Part shown: in pieces, positions 16,308 to 25,189 of the stretch
How positions within the stretch are numbered: the first letter of the stretch is position 1
Layout of the letters: each line of letters begins with the position of its first letter
Assembly: GCF_031312595.1 (NCBI RefSeq)
Contig: NZ_CP133592.1
Location: forward strand, 248,001-312,000
Length of the DNA: 64,000 bases
Direction: 5' to 3'
Origin: Methanolobus sediminis
GTDB lineage: Archaea > Halobacteriota > Methanosarcinia > Methanosarcinales > Methanosarcinaceae
The notes under the pieces: model-generated
What the model was told of the DNA's origin: nothing
Database searches by the model: none
The model's input: the letters and a program-made list of their open reading frames with translations, nothing else
Program-made: the position numbers and the translations under genes

Positions 16308-16376
16308 AGAACAAAAATAAAGAATCAGAAAAATGACCTAATAAAACGAAAAACACCAAAGAAACAGGTGAGATAT

Positions 16377-16685
16377 ATGAACCCAACAAAGGAAGAGATC
16401 TTTGACAAGGCAAAGCATGCTGTAATGGATCTCGATGAAATTGCCGTCGAAAAGATAGCCCACGAAGCCCTGGAAGCAGGAGTTAGTCCGGTAGAACTGA
16501 TAGAACTCGGATTTGTGGAAGGCATGAAAGCCGTGGGAGACCTTTTTGAGGAAGGCAAGTCACAACTTGCAGAAATATTTGAAGCATCACACATTGTAGA
16601 GTCAGGTATCAACGTACTCAGACCTGCGATCATGGGTTCTAAAAATGATGTATGCCTTTTCGGCAACCTGGTTGTCGGAATGTAA
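16377..16685 (+). pseudogene. Truncated methyltransferase corrinoid protein (helical N-terminal domain only)
   Basis: The 102 residues match the N-terminal four-helix cap (B12-binding-2) of MtmC/MtbC/MttC-type corrinoid proteins: 'EEIFDKAKHAVMDLDEIAVE', 'HEALEAGVSPVELIELGFVE' and 'MKAVGDLFEEGKSQLAEIFE'. Intact proteins are about 210-220 residues, with a following Rossmann domain that holds cobalamin through a DxHxxG motif. Here the frame stops right where that domain should begin ('VCLFGNLVVGM'), and nothing resembling it follows in any frame. The ATG at 16377 is preceded by aggtga, so translation may still occur. It is probably a decayed or deleted gene; a free cap domain with a new role is the alternative. 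Confidence 0.7.
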
Positions 16686-16702
16686 TTCCTAATTACACCA
16701 TT

Positions 16703-16723
16703 TGTTCTGTCTCTGACAGAACA
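16703..16723 (+). terminator. Strong hairpin after the corrinoid fragment
   Basis: TGTTCTGTC (16703-16711), loop tct, GACAGAACA (16715-16723): a perfect 9-bp stem, followed within 15 bp by a T/C-rich run ('cttctttttctcc'). It lies 18 bp after the fragment's stop codon. Confidence 0.7.
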
Positions 16724-17025
16724 CTACCTCCTTCTTTTTCTCCTCCATTTTTTAAATTACTAATCAAATTACAGGTCATCTGCTATTTGAAAAAAATTAA
16801 ATATAACTTTTGCAGCAGGCAAAGTTATTTATTCCAATGCGGGTTTTTATACCCTAGTTCGATAATCCTGAAAACATGTATCATAAGTTTACAGATGCAG
16901 CGACCTATGATGAATAGGACTCCCACTAAATATACTACTATATCATCCATATCATCCCGGTATAAACACCGGTTTCAACTTTGCAGATAATTGCTTAATT
17001 TAATTACATTTGAACAGGTGACATT
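16724..17025. other. Intergenic region before aconitase
   Basis: About 300 bp without a supported gene; it should hold the aconitase promoter. A 112-codon frame that crosses this gap (16652-16990) has a Ser/Pro/Cys-rich, low-complexity translation and overlaps the terminator, so I reject it. The aconitase ATG is preceded by aggtgac. Confidence 0.4.
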
Positions 17026-19806
17026 ATGAAATGTGCTGATCTTAAAGATCCTTTTGGATCCAGACAAACTATTAATATAGATAACAAAGAGGTAACATTC
17101 TATAGCTTAAAAAAGCTTGAGGAAGCAGGAATTGCCAATATTTCAAAGTTACCTTACTCTATAAGAGTACTGCTTGAAGCTGTTCTGAGAAATGTTGACG
17201 GAAAAGTAATCACAGAAGATGATGTCAAGAATCTAGCAAGCTGGAGTCCTGACGGCGTACTTGCAGTTGATATCCCATTCATTCCTTCAAGAGTAATAAT
17301 GCAGGACTTCACAGGTGTACCTGCAGTAGTAGACATCGCAGCTATCAGATCTGCCATGGAAAGACTGGGAGGCGACCCATCTGCTATTAACCCTGTCATC
17401 CCTGCAGACCTTGTTATCGATCACTCCATTCAGGTTGACTATTATGGAACATCATATGCACGTAACTGCAATGAGAAATATGAGTTCCACCGCAACACTG
17501 AAAGATACGAGCTGCTTCACTGGGCACAGAACGCTTTTGACAACCTGAAGGTTGTTCCACCTGCAAGTGGTATCATCCACCAGGTCAACCTTGAGTACCT
17601 TGCATCTGTCGTTCACATGAAAGAAAAATGTGGCGAACTTGTTGCCTACCCTGATACCCTTGTCGGAACTGACTCCCACACCACCATGATCAATGGACTT
17701 GGTGTGCTTGGATGGGGAGTTGGTGGTATTGAGGCTGAAGCTGTAATGCTCGGACAGCCATATTACATGCCAATTCCTGAAGTAGTCGGATTCAAACTCA
17801 CAGGAGAATTAAGAGAAGGAGTATCATCCACTGACCTTGTACTCACAGTAGTACAGATGCTCAGGAAACATGGCGTTGTCGGAAAGTTTGTGGAATTCTA
17901 CGGACCAGGATACAAAGCTCTTGAACTCACCGAGAGGGCCGTACTTGCTAACATGGCACCTGAATATGGTGCAACGATGGGATTCTGTCCTGTAGATGAA
18001 GTGACACTTGAATACATGACAATGACAGGCAGAACTGCAGAACAGGTCGACCTTGTCAGGAATTACTGTAAAAAGCAGGGCCTTTTCCTTGAAAATGACG
18101 CACCTGAGCCGGAATTCACATCAACACTGGAACTTGACATCAGCACAGTAGAACCATCCCTTGCAGGACCAAAGCGACCACAGGACCGCATACCAATTCC
18201 TGAAATGTCAAGAGCATTCCACCAGACTATGAAGGAAGTATTCGCTGCAAAGAGTGGAAAAATAGCATGCGAAACTGATGCAGACTACGGACGCTGGCTC
18301 AGTGAAGGTGGTTACAGTGTTTCAGAGATCACACATCCACACCACACCGGAATTACAAAAATAAAATGTGCAGATGACGTTGTTGCTGTAACACACGGCT
18401 CAGTTGTCATTGCATCCATCACATCATGTACTAACACATCCAGCCCTGCACTCATGATCGGAGCAGGACTGCTTGCCAAGAAAGCTGTTGAAAAGGGACT
18501 TAAGGTCAAACCATTTGTCAAGACAAGCCTTGCACCAGGTTCCCGCGTAGTTACTGACTACCTTGAGGAAGCAGGTCTTATGCCATACCTCGATGCACTG
18601 GGATTCCACCTTGTAGGGTACGGATGTCTCACATGTATCGGCAACAGCGGCCCCTTAAGAGAAGCTGTTTCAAACGAAATAGAGAACAAAGACCTCACTG
18701 TTGCAGCAGTTCTCAGCGGTAACAGGAACTTTGAAGGCAGGATCAACTCACAGGTAAAAGCAAACTATCTTGCATCCCCAATGCTTGTTGTAGCATACGC
18801 ACTTGCAGGAACAGTTGACATTGACCTCACAAAGGAGCCAATTGCCTGTGACCCTAACGGACAGCCAGTTTACCTGAAGGACATCTGGCCAGGTAAGGAA
18901 GAGCTTAATGAATGCATCCGTGGTGCTGTTACACCTGAGATGTTCAAAGCACAATACTCCAATGTTTACAATGGAACTGAACTCTGGAGGGAACTTGATG
19001 CTCCTGAAGGTCTGCTTTATGACTGGGATGCGGATTCCACTTACATACAGGAACCACCATTCTTCAAGGATTTCCCACTTGATGTGGACGGCCTTGCCGA
19101 CATCAAAGGAGCAAAAGCACTTGCACTCCTTGGAGACAGTATCACTACCGACCACATATCACCGGCAGGATCAATTCCTTCAAGCTATCCTGCAGGAGAG
19201 TACCTTATTGCAAAGGGCGTTGATGAGAAGAACTTCAACTCATATGGTTCAAGGCGTGGAAACCACGAAGTAATGATGAGGGGAACATTTGGAAATGTAC
19301 GCCTCAAGAATAAGCTTGCTGGTAAGGAAGGTTCATGGACAGTTTACCTCCCTGAAGACAAGGAAATGCCAATCTATGACGCTGCAATGAAGTACATTGA
19401 CCAGAAGATCCCACTGGTAATTGTAGCAGGAAAGGAATACGGTACCGGAAGTTCACGTGACTGGGCAGCAAAGGGAACACAGCTTCTTGGAATTAAAGCT
19501 GTTATTGCAGAATCCTTTGAGAGGATCCACCGCAGCAACCTTGTAGGTATGGGTGTATTGCCACTTCAGTTTAAGAGTGGAGAATCTGCAGAAACACTCG
19601 GACTTACCGGAAAAGAGACATATGACATAACCGGAATTGAAGCACTCAAGCCATTCGGAGAACTTACTGTTATAGCAAAGTCCGATGATGGTGGAGAAAA
19701 GACCTTCAATGTGGATGTCCGTCTTAACTCCGAAATTGAGATCGAATACTATATGAATGGAGGAATTCTGCATAAGTTCCTCAGAGACAGAGTAAAGGGT
19801 GAATGA
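17026..19806 (+). CDS. acnA: Aconitate hydratase (AcnA type)
   Basis: A 926-residue monomeric aconitase of the AcnA/IRP1 class, of normal length. It isomerises citrate to isocitrate through aconitate on a [4Fe-4S] cluster. Cluster cysteines are in 'SITSCTNTSSPALMIG' and 'YGCLTCIGNSGPL'; substrate-binding motifs 'GTDSHTTMINGLGVLGWGVG' and, in the swivel domain, 'GKEYGTGSSRDWAAKG' are intact. The ribosome site aggtgac precedes the ATG. Citrate synthase follows after 176 bp on the same strand, so the pair feeds the oxidative branch to 2-oxoglutarate for biosynthesis, typical of Methanosarcinaceae. Isocitrate dehydrogenase is not in the window. Confidence 0.97.
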   Translation: MKCADLKDPFGSRQTINIDNKEVTFYSLKKLEEAGIANISKLPYSIRVLLEAVLRNVDGKVITEDDVKNLASWSPDGVLAVDIPFIPSRVIMQDFTGVPAVVDIAAIRSAMERLGGDPSAINPVIPADLVIDHSIQVDYYGTSYARNCNEKYEFHRNTERYELLHWAQNAFDNLKVVPPASGIIHQVNLEYLASVVHMKEKCGELVAYPDTLVGTDSHTTMINGLGVLGWGVGGIEAEAVMLGQPYYMPIPEVVGFKLTGELREGVSSTDLVLTVVQMLRKHGVVGKFVEFYGPGYKALELTERAVLANMAPEYGATMGFCPVDEVTLEYMTMTGRTAEQVDLVRNYCKKQGLFLENDAPEPEFTSTLELDISTVEPSLAGPKRPQDRIPIPEMSRAFHQTMKEVFAAKSGKIACETDADYGRWLSEGGYSVSEITHPHHTGITKIKCADDVVAVTHGSVVIASITSCTNTSSPALMIGAGLLAKKAVEKGLKVKPFVKTSLAPGSRVVTDYLEEAGLMPYLDALGFHLVGYGCLTCIGNSGPLREAVSNEIENKDLTVAAVLSGNRNFEGRINSQVKANYLASPMLVVAYALAGTVDIDLTKEPIACDPNGQPVYLKDIWPGKEELNECIRGAVTPEMFKAQYSNVYNGTELWRELDAPEGLLYDWDADSTYIQEPPFFKDFPLDVDGLADIKGAKALALLGDSITTDHISPAGSIPSSYPAGEYLIAKGVDEKNFNSYGSRRGNHEVMMRGTFGNVRLKNKLAGKEGSWTVYLPEDKEMPIYDAAMKYIDQKIPLVIVAGKEYGTGSSRDWAAKGTQLLGIKAVIAESFERIHRSNLVGMGVLPLQFKSGESAETLGLTGKETYDITGIEALKPFGELTVIAKSDDGGEKTFNVDVRLNSEIEIEYYMNGGILHKFLRDRVKGE

Positions 19807-19982
19807 AAATTCACTCCCCAACCTCGTTTTGATTTTTTTGTTTGATTTTACAAATGAATATTATAATTCATATTGAATTCAAGCAAACTTTAATATATGG
19901 ACAATTGAAAGGTATTAGTACATATTTTCTCATTGAACATATTCTATCAAAACGTACATTAGACCTATCGGGGATTTTTTAA

Positions 19983-21080
19983 ATGAAAGAGATGAAAAAA
20001 GGCCTGGAAGGCGTAGTAGCTTTGGATACCAAAATTTCCTATATTGATGGTATCCAGGGAATCCTGAAGTATAGGGGTGTCAATATAGAAGATCTGGCTG
20101 ATCTCTCTTATGATGCTGTTTCCTATCTGCTCATCACTGGAAAGATGCCCGATGAAGCAGAATTATCTGAATATTCCCGGATGCTTGTAGAGAATCGTCA
20201 CATAAATGGAAAGCTTATCGAAGTGCTTAAGGATTTTGATTTTGGCGTAGAAGCACTGGATGGCCTGCGAACCGCTATATCCTGTACAGCACATTTTGAT
20301 GAAAAGAACAATCACCATACTCCTGAAGCAAACAGGAATAAAGCCATAAGACTTGTTGCTAAATTCCCGACAATTGTTGCAGCACTGCACAGGGCAAGTT
20401 TTGGCGATAAACCTATCGAACCCATGAACAACTTATCCCATGGAGCAAACTTCCTGTACATGCTAAGTGGAAAGATTCCTACAGAACTTGAAGCTGAAGC
20501 AATGGAAAAGGACCTCATACTCAGTGCAGAGCATGAACTTAACCCTTCTACATTCTCATTAAGAATAGCTGCATCAACAATATCTGACATGTATTCCGCC
20601 GTCATATGCGGTCTTTGCACACTGAAAGGACCACTCCATGGCGGTGCCAGAAAAGGTGTAATGGATATGCTTGATGAAATAGGTAGCATCGACAATGCAA
20701 GAGATTATGCACTTGGAAAACTTGAACGCAAGGAAAAGATCATGGGATTTGGCCACCGTGTATACAAAACACTTGACCCAAGGGCAAGGATATACAAGGA
20801 TGTTGCCAAAAGACTTGCAGAAGAGAATGGCGATACTTCATGGTTTGACATGGCAGAAGAACTTGAACATATCCTCTACCACGAATTCATAGAGATAAGA
20901 GGAAAACCAATTTATCCAAATGTGGATTTCTATTCCGCAGTGGTATACAAATACCTTGACATTCCTGCTGAACTGGCAACTTCCATCTTTGCAATGGGAA
21001 GGGTTTCAGGCTGGATAGCGCACTGCATGGAACAATACTCTGACAACAGAGTTATCAGGCCGAGGGCACACACTGTGTGA
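19983..21080 (+). CDS. Citrate synthase
   Basis: A 365-residue citrate synthase of the short, archaeal/Gram-positive type. It condenses oxaloacetate and acetyl-CoA. Catalytic motifs are 'NNLSHGANFLYML' and 'HEL-NPSTFSLRIAAST' for the first His region, 'GPLHGGARKGVMDML' for the second, and 'GFGHRVYKTLDPRA' with 'PNVDFYSAVVYKYL' for the catalytic Asp. The ATG follows 'cggggattttttaa'; 176 bp separate it from aconitase, with TATA-like 'tttaatatatgg' at about 19890 suggesting its own promoter. Its 3' end overlaps the convergent SRPBCC gene by 26 bp, a tail-to-tail overlap that leaves no room for a separate terminator. Confidence 0.95.
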   Translation: MKEMKKGLEGVVALDTKISYIDGIQGILKYRGVNIEDLADLSYDAVSYLLITGKMPDEAELSEYSRMLVENRHINGKLIEVLKDFDFGVEALDGLRTAISCTAHFDEKNNHHTPEANRNKAIRLVAKFPTIVAALHRASFGDKPIEPMNNLSHGANFLYMLSGKIPTELEAEAMEKDLILSAEHELNPSTFSLRIAASTISDMYSAVICGLCTLKGPLHGGARKGVMDMLDEIGSIDNARDYALGKLERKEKIMGFGHRVYKTLDPRARIYKDVAKRLAEENGDTSWFDMAEELEHILYHEFIEIRGKPIYPNVDFYSAVVYKYLDIPAELATSIFAMGRVSGWIAHCMEQYSDNRVIRPRAHTV

Positions 21081-21525
21081 GCCCCTGTCTGTTTCTTTTT
21101 TCACATTCATTTTTAAGACTTGCATTCATTTTCTCAAACCCTGCACGGGTTTTCTCACCTACTACATATAGTATGAGAGGAGCAAGTATACCTTTGAACC
21201 TTTCACATTGAATTAGCCTTGTACGACCGTTTTCAAGTTCTTCAAGCCTGAAAGCATGTTCTCCGTCAAAGATTCCTTTTACCCAGAGGTTTCCTTTCCA
21301 TCTGAATTCATTTACAGGTTCTATTTTTGTAAGAACAGGAGTTATGTCAACTCCTTTTGTCCCGGGAGGGTGGAGGTGAACATCAAGTTTAGAACCAATC
21401 TCAAGTTTACCTTTTATTTTTGTGATAAAAGGATTCCATGTTTCAAAATTATCAAAATCTGTCAGGAGGTCCCAGACCTCATTGATAGGAGTTTCAATTA
21501 CTATATCAGTACATATCTTATGCAT
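21055..21525 (-). CDS. SRPBCC (START/Bet v1-like) domain protein
   Basis: A 156-residue protein of the polyketide-cyclase/SRPBCC superfamily: 'TDIVIETPINEVWDLLTDFD' then 'NFETWNPFITKIKGKLEIGS' is the typical N-terminal strand-helix-'W.p' pattern, and the family's long C-terminal helix starts at 'GILAPLILYVV'. These proteins bind hydrophobic ligands in a deep pocket. I place the start at 21525 (MHKICTD) because GGAGGTTATCC precedes it at the right distance. The C-terminal tail is encoded across the end of the citrate synthase gene. The ligand and role are unknown. Confidence 0.8.
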   Translation of the reverse strand: MHKICTDIVIETPINEVWDLLTDFDNFETWNPFITKIKGKLEIGSKLDVHLHPPGTKGVDITPVLTKIEPVNEFRWKGNLWVKGIFDGEHAFRLEELENGRTRLIQCERFKGILAPLILYVVGEKTRAGFEKMNASLKNECEKRNRQGLTQCVPSA

Positions 21526-21920
21526 TGTGAGGATAACCTCCGGAAAAAAGGACAAAATAAAAAGAAAATAATAGATTGTTCACACTAATTACCTACTTTA
21601 TTCCTTTGCTGTTTTGGCGCTAATCAAATATATATTTTTAGATGATATAAAATGAGAATACATAAATTACAATATCACCTACGTAATAAAAAGGAGCAAG
21701 TACGAAATTTAGTCATAAACATGTAATAGTCGCCTATGTTCGCTAATAGTGTACATGATTTAAAAACCTTGCTATATTTCTCAGTATAGGCTATGTCATA
21801 GGATTGATTTATTGTATGGGTCTGGCAGATCTATGATGCATACAACAACTAAGTTCTACACTAAAACACCTTCTACTTTTTTAAGTAATAGATACCATTT
21901 ATTATAGATAGTGGAAAGAA
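21526..21920. other. Intergenic region, nothing recognised
   Basis: About 395 bp of AT-rich sequence between the SRPBCC gene (leftward) and a secreted-type protein gene (rightward). It must contain the promoters of both; TATA-like tracts occur at about 21627 ('aaatatatattttt'), 21645 and 21900 ('tttattatag'). I see no gene, RNA or clear repeat. Confidence 0.4.
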
Positions 21921-22481
21921 ATGCGGGATAAAAAATATTCAATGATTCTGGTTTTTTTCATTTTCATAGCAATTGCAATCTCAATGATAGCCATAATGAC
22001 AGAGAATGTCTATGAACCCGAAATAGAAATGATAAACATAGACAACATCGAAAAAAGCACATCAGGAATCACAGATGTGTGGCCATTTAAAACAATGATC
22101 ATAACTCTTGACCCGGATGAATTCAATGATACCGCAAATGAAGGAATTATTAAGTTATCACTGCCAGATAATGAACTTGAACTGCATTTAGCAGAACAGA
22201 GTATCACTGAAGAACAACGAAAGATCAAAATTATTAACGAATCCGGAATCTTTATACTTGGCGGACCGGAGTTCCATACATACAAAGGAAAAGTTGCAGG
22301 ATATGAGAACAGCACCGTATCACTCACTATTCATAGAAATATCCTTTTCGGGACCATTGATATCGAAGAGAATCCTTATCACATAGAAGTGACAAGAAAA
22401 TCAATAGAAGGAAAAATGATACTGGCTCTTTATAGACAGGCTGATGTGATTGAACAGAATATAAAGCCAGCAACACTTTGA
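21921..22481 (+). CDS. Membrane-anchored/secreted protein resembling a metallopeptidase propeptide
   Basis: A 186-residue protein with an N-terminal signal anchor ('MILVFFIFIAIAISMIAIMT', residues 8-27) and a beta-rich outside domain. The run 'GPEFHTYKGKVAGYENSTVS' then 'LTIHRNILFGTIDIEENPYH' resembles the propeptide of secreted reprolysin-like M12 metallopeptidases ('y.G.v.g...S.v.ls...g..G.i......y.iep'). No HExxH catalytic domain follows here or in the next frame, so this is a stand-alone prodomain-like protein or the remnant of a longer protease. It is monocistronic. Assignment is by pattern memory only. Confidence 0.6.
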   Translation: MRDKKYSMILVFFIFIAIAISMIAIMTENVYEPEIEMINIDNIEKSTSGITDVWPFKTMIITLDPDEFNDTANEGIIKLSLPDNELELHLAEQSITEEQRKIKIINESGIFILGGPEFHTYKGKVAGYENSTVSLTIHRNILFGTIDIEENPYHIEVTRKSIEGKMILALYRQADVIEQNIKPATL

Positions 22482-22511
22482 AAATAGATAGTTGTGCACT
22501 AAAAAAGGATA

Positions 22512-22916
22512 TCAGAATATCTCACTGATTCCGGTAACCTTTTCTCCCTTGGCACCTTGAACTGTAACTTCAAAATTCTTGAACTTCGGAACTCCGGTGC
22601 CTCCGGTTTCATCAGGTACAAGAGAATTTGACCATGGACTGTTGACCATGTAAGCAATCCCTGTGTGTGACTCTTCATAATCAGACTTCAGAGCTGTGAC
22701 AACAACTCTTCCCGAGCTGTTCTTAATAATAACAGTATCCCCATCTTTGATAGCAAGTTTTGCAATGTCCTTAGGATCCAGTTTAATAACAGCTGAAGAC
22801 TTCTCGTATTCCTCTCCAAAACGGGATGTTTCCTGTGCAGTATTCTGGAACACATCTCTATACGTAACGACCTTCAGTTTTATTTCTGGTGCAGCAAGGA
22901 ATTGTCCGAATCCCAT
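22512..22916 (-). CDS. fwdD: Formylmethanofuran dehydrogenase subunit D
   Basis: A 134-residue protein of the molybdopterin-dinucleotide-binding (MopB C-terminal) double-psi barrel type: 'RFGEEYEKSSAVIKLDPKDI' then 'AKLAIKDGDTVIIKNSSGRV' and 'GIAYMVNSPWSNSLVPDETG', which is the FwdD/FmdD signature. It closes over the tungsto- or molybdopterin of subunit B in the enzyme that fixes or releases CO2 at formylmethanofuran, the first step of CO2 reduction or last of methyl oxidation. Its ATG overlaps the fwdB stop (ATGA), so both are coupled. Subunits A and C are not in the window. Confidence 0.9.
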   Translation of the reverse strand: MGFGQFLAAPEIKLKVVTYRDVFQNTAQETSRFGEEYEKSSAVIKLDPKDIAKLAIKDGDTVIIKNSSGRVVVTALKSDYEESHTGIAYMVNSPWSNSLVPDETGGTGVPKFKNFEVTVQGAKGEKVTGISEIF

Positions 22917-24166
22917 CAGATCGCCTCCGTGATTTTCCTGAGAATCTCAGCATCCGTGAGATTTTCAGTATCAAGTATCTTTTTAAGCTCGACCTCAACA
23001 CCATCCATACGAACTGCAGTTCCACCTGACTGTACACCTCCAAAAGCACAAGGAATCGTTACTTTTGCCTTTGAAGATGTGAGATTCCTGCATGGATCAA
23101 TTGCAATCATCGGAATCTCTGCAAGATATCGTGAAACCGACAATGGAAGACTTGATAGTGGATCTGAGCCTAAGATAAGTGCAGCATCAACGGTTTTATT
23201 CCTGAGAGTTTCAACAACGGAAAACTCTGATCCATGTTCTGCTTCACCTGCTTCTGAACTGAATTTTGTACGATTGATAAATCCTGTCTCCTCGTAAAGA
23301 TTCTGGTTAAAACCTCTCATATTATACTGACCAACCATTGGCATGAGATTGAAATTTGAAACTTCGTTGAGTTTATCCATTAATCTGAAAAGAGGTTCAA
23401 GATCTTCCAGTGAATATATGAGTCCAAGTCCGACACAAATCACACCAAACTTTGCCTTTTTCAGCACATTAGCAAGTTCAAGTATTCTCTTTGCATCAAA
23501 TCCGAAAGATGTCTTTGGGACCTTACTGGATAGAGCACTTACAAGTGCATCCATAAACTCTGCATCACCACCCATCGGTATCTGGTAGAAACGGTTATCA
23601 CCACAGATTACTGCAGTCTCGGATTTCCTGACATCAACACAAATAGCGGTCCTGTCCTCTTCCCATCCCCTCTGGCGTTCCTTACCTCTTGGGAAATATG
23701 AATATCGCGAAAGGTGACGAGGATGCGAATTTGAAGGATCTGCACCCCAGAATATGATTACATCAGCTTTGTGTCTGATATCATCCAGTGTGCATGTTTT
23801 GAGTTTTTCCTGAAGTATTGCCTCTATTATCGGGCCCTGGCAAAAAGATGAAGTATCATCAAGATATGCACCGATCTTTTTTGCAAGACCGATGGACAGT
23901 TTCTGAGCTTCTGAACTTGAGTTTCCATGACCGAAGATCAAAGGATTCTCTGCTTTCCCAAGAATCTCAGCGGCTTTTGCAATTGCAGAATCCACATCGG
24001 CTTTTTCACCATCCACAGTGCATTCCAGAGGGTCACTGCAACCTTTCATGCGTGCAACGCCTTTACGACATGCAGCATGAACAGTTTTCATTTTGCCATT
24101 TTCTGTTTCAACTTCTATGTCATCACAGAGAAGCGCACAGCCTGTACAAACATAATATTCACTCAA
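22916..24166 (-). CDS. fwdB: Formylmethanofuran dehydrogenase subunit B
   Basis: A 416-residue catalytic subunit that holds the [4Fe-4S] cluster and the bis-pterin W/Mo centre. The N-terminal cluster cysteines are in 'VCTGCALLCDDIEVE' (residues 7, 10, 14) with a fourth near 33 ('HAACRKGV'). The metal ligand is probably Cys109 in 'DDTSSFCQGPIIEAIL'; it is a cysteine, not selenocysteine. Later motifs 'IFWGADPSNSHPRHLSRYSY' and 'MRGFNQNLYEETGF' are standard for FwdB/FmdB. The order here is FTR, Fe-S protein, fwdB, fwdD on one strand. Tungsten versus molybdenum type cannot be settled from this alone. Confidence 0.95.
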   Translation of the reverse strand: MSEYYVCTGCALLCDDIEVETENGKMKTVHAACRKGVARMKGCSDPLECTVDGEKADVDSAIAKAAEILGKAENPLIFGHGNSSSEAQKLSIGLAKKIGAYLDDTSSFCQGPIIEAILQEKLKTCTLDDIRHKADVIIFWGADPSNSHPRHLSRYSYFPRGKERQRGWEEDRTAICVDVRKSETAVICGDNRFYQIPMGGDAEFMDALVSALSSKVPKTSFGFDAKRILELANVLKKAKFGVICVGLGLIYSLEDLEPLFRLMDKLNEVSNFNLMPMVGQYNMRGFNQNLYEETGFINRTKFSSEAGEAEHGSEFSVVETLRNKTVDAALILGSDPLSSLPLSVSRYLAEIPMIAIDPCRNLTSSKAKVTIPCAFGGVQSGGTAVRMDGVEVELKKILDTENLTDAEILRKITEAI

Positions 24167-24199
24167 ATCATCACCACATTTAAAAAGAAGAATAAGAGC

Positions 24200-24661
24200 T
24201 CATACGAACTCAATGGCCTTAGTAGGACATGTATCTATGCAGGCAACACAGAGAATCCTGTTCTCACCAAAACGACGACACTCCTGGACATTGCGGGCTT
24301 TAACAATACCATCTTCAACCTTGAAGATTACTTTATCAGATGTCGGTGCTTTTCCACTGCCAGCTCCCAGCGGGTCGTTGGCTACATTCACAGGACATGC
24401 AACAACACAGTTTCCGCATCCTATGCATTTGTCCTCATGAACGATAAGACCTGTATCGGTTACACCACTTACAGGAGCAATCATCTCTGAAAGCTTATCG
24501 TAACCTGCCTTGTACTTAGCATCATTTGCAAGAGGAGGACAATCATCTACACTGACCTTGCGTGCCAGCAGATCCACCGCAAATGCCATGCATGTACTTT
24601 TTCCACATTCCTTACAATTCGTTTTTGGAAGCAGCTGGTATATTTCCATTACATTTGCCAT
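24200..24661 (-). CDS. Fe-S protein with CODH-type Fe-S domain and ferredoxin clusters (fwd-linked)
   Basis: A 153-residue electron carrier. The N terminus 'LLPKTNCKECGKSTCMAFAV' with a later Cys ('DDCPPLAN') is the 4Fe-4S domain of PF04060, as in the CODH/ACS gamma subunit. It is followed by a ferredoxin motif 'CIGCGNCVVACPVN' and a second, atypical one 'CRRFGENRILCVACIDTCPT'. Placed 33 bp ahead of fwdB it very likely passes electrons to formylmethanofuran dehydrogenase, in the role of an FwdG/FwdF-like subunit. The start is ATG 24661 or 24664; a GTG at 24670 lies inside the GGGTGAT ribosome site. Confidence 0.8.
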   Translation of the reverse strand: MANVMEIYQLLPKTNCKECGKSTCMAFAVDLLARKVSVDDCPPLANDAKYKAGYDKLSEMIAPVSGVTDTGLIVHEDKCIGCGNCVVACPVNVANDPLGAGSGKAPTSDKVIFKVEDGIVKARNVQECRRFGENRILCVACIDTCPTKAIEFV

Positions 24662-24747
24662 CATTATCACCCATCGACTATGCTAAGCTGATTACAATTG
24701 ATTCGTTTTTGTTTAGTTTTAGTTGATTTTTGTTATTTGTAGAAGAT

Positions 24748-25026
24748 TCAGACTTTGAAAAACAATGAACAGTGACAGTTTCCATCGTTCTCTATCTCAT
24801 CCTCATGGTAAACACATGGACAAATGATCTTGCGGTCTTCTTCTTCATCCCCTGTTCTCAACCTGCATGGACAATACTGTTTCCCATGTGCGTGTTTATT
24901 TTTGGAAAGACCTTCAATGACCATCATAAGCATTTCTTCGTCAGGATTGAGAATAAAACCTTTTTTCTTTGCGTATTTTGCTGCCCATTCGTGAGTCTTT
25001 TCCATTATTGGTGCAAGGTCTGTCAT
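24748..25026 (-). CDS. Ferredoxin-thioredoxin reductase catalytic subunit
   Basis: A 92-residue FTR beta-type protein. The seven-cysteine pattern of the family is seen as 'YCPCRLRTG', 'IICPCVYHED' and 'NCHCSLFF': CPC, CPC and CHC pairs that hold a [4Fe-4S] cluster next to a redox disulfide. It reduces thioredoxin with electrons from ferredoxin. The usual plant-type variable subunit is absent, as in other methanogens. It lies upstream of the fwd genes on the same strand, 78 bp before the Fe-S protein gene; whether it is co-transcribed is not clear. Confidence 0.93.
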   Translation of the reverse strand: MTDLAPIMEKTHEWAAKYAKKKGFILNPDEEMLMMVIEGLSKNKHAHGKQYCPCRLRTGDEEEDRKIICPCVYHEDEIENDGNCHCSLFFKV

Positions 25027-25189
25027 AGATAATCTCCGATAGAATGAATTATAGTATGATTGGTATATTCAGGATATCATTATTTAACGCCTTCGACTAA
25101 ATGCAACCTTTAGTTGTCTGAATTAAATTATATTATTAAACTACTTTTTTATAAATGAAAGTATAAATATAATGTAAGATAGACTTTAT

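Noticed and set aside
16652-16990. 112-codon plus-strand frame after the corrinoid fragment
   Set aside because: It overlaps the fragment out of frame and runs through a strong terminator hairpin; the translation is Ser/Pro/Cys-rich with no protein-like pattern and no sign of the missing cobalamin domain.
24213-24440. Frames opposite to fwd, hcp, hdr and car genes
   Set aside because: They are antisense shadows of conserved genes with clear functions; codon pattern and motifs belong to the other strand.
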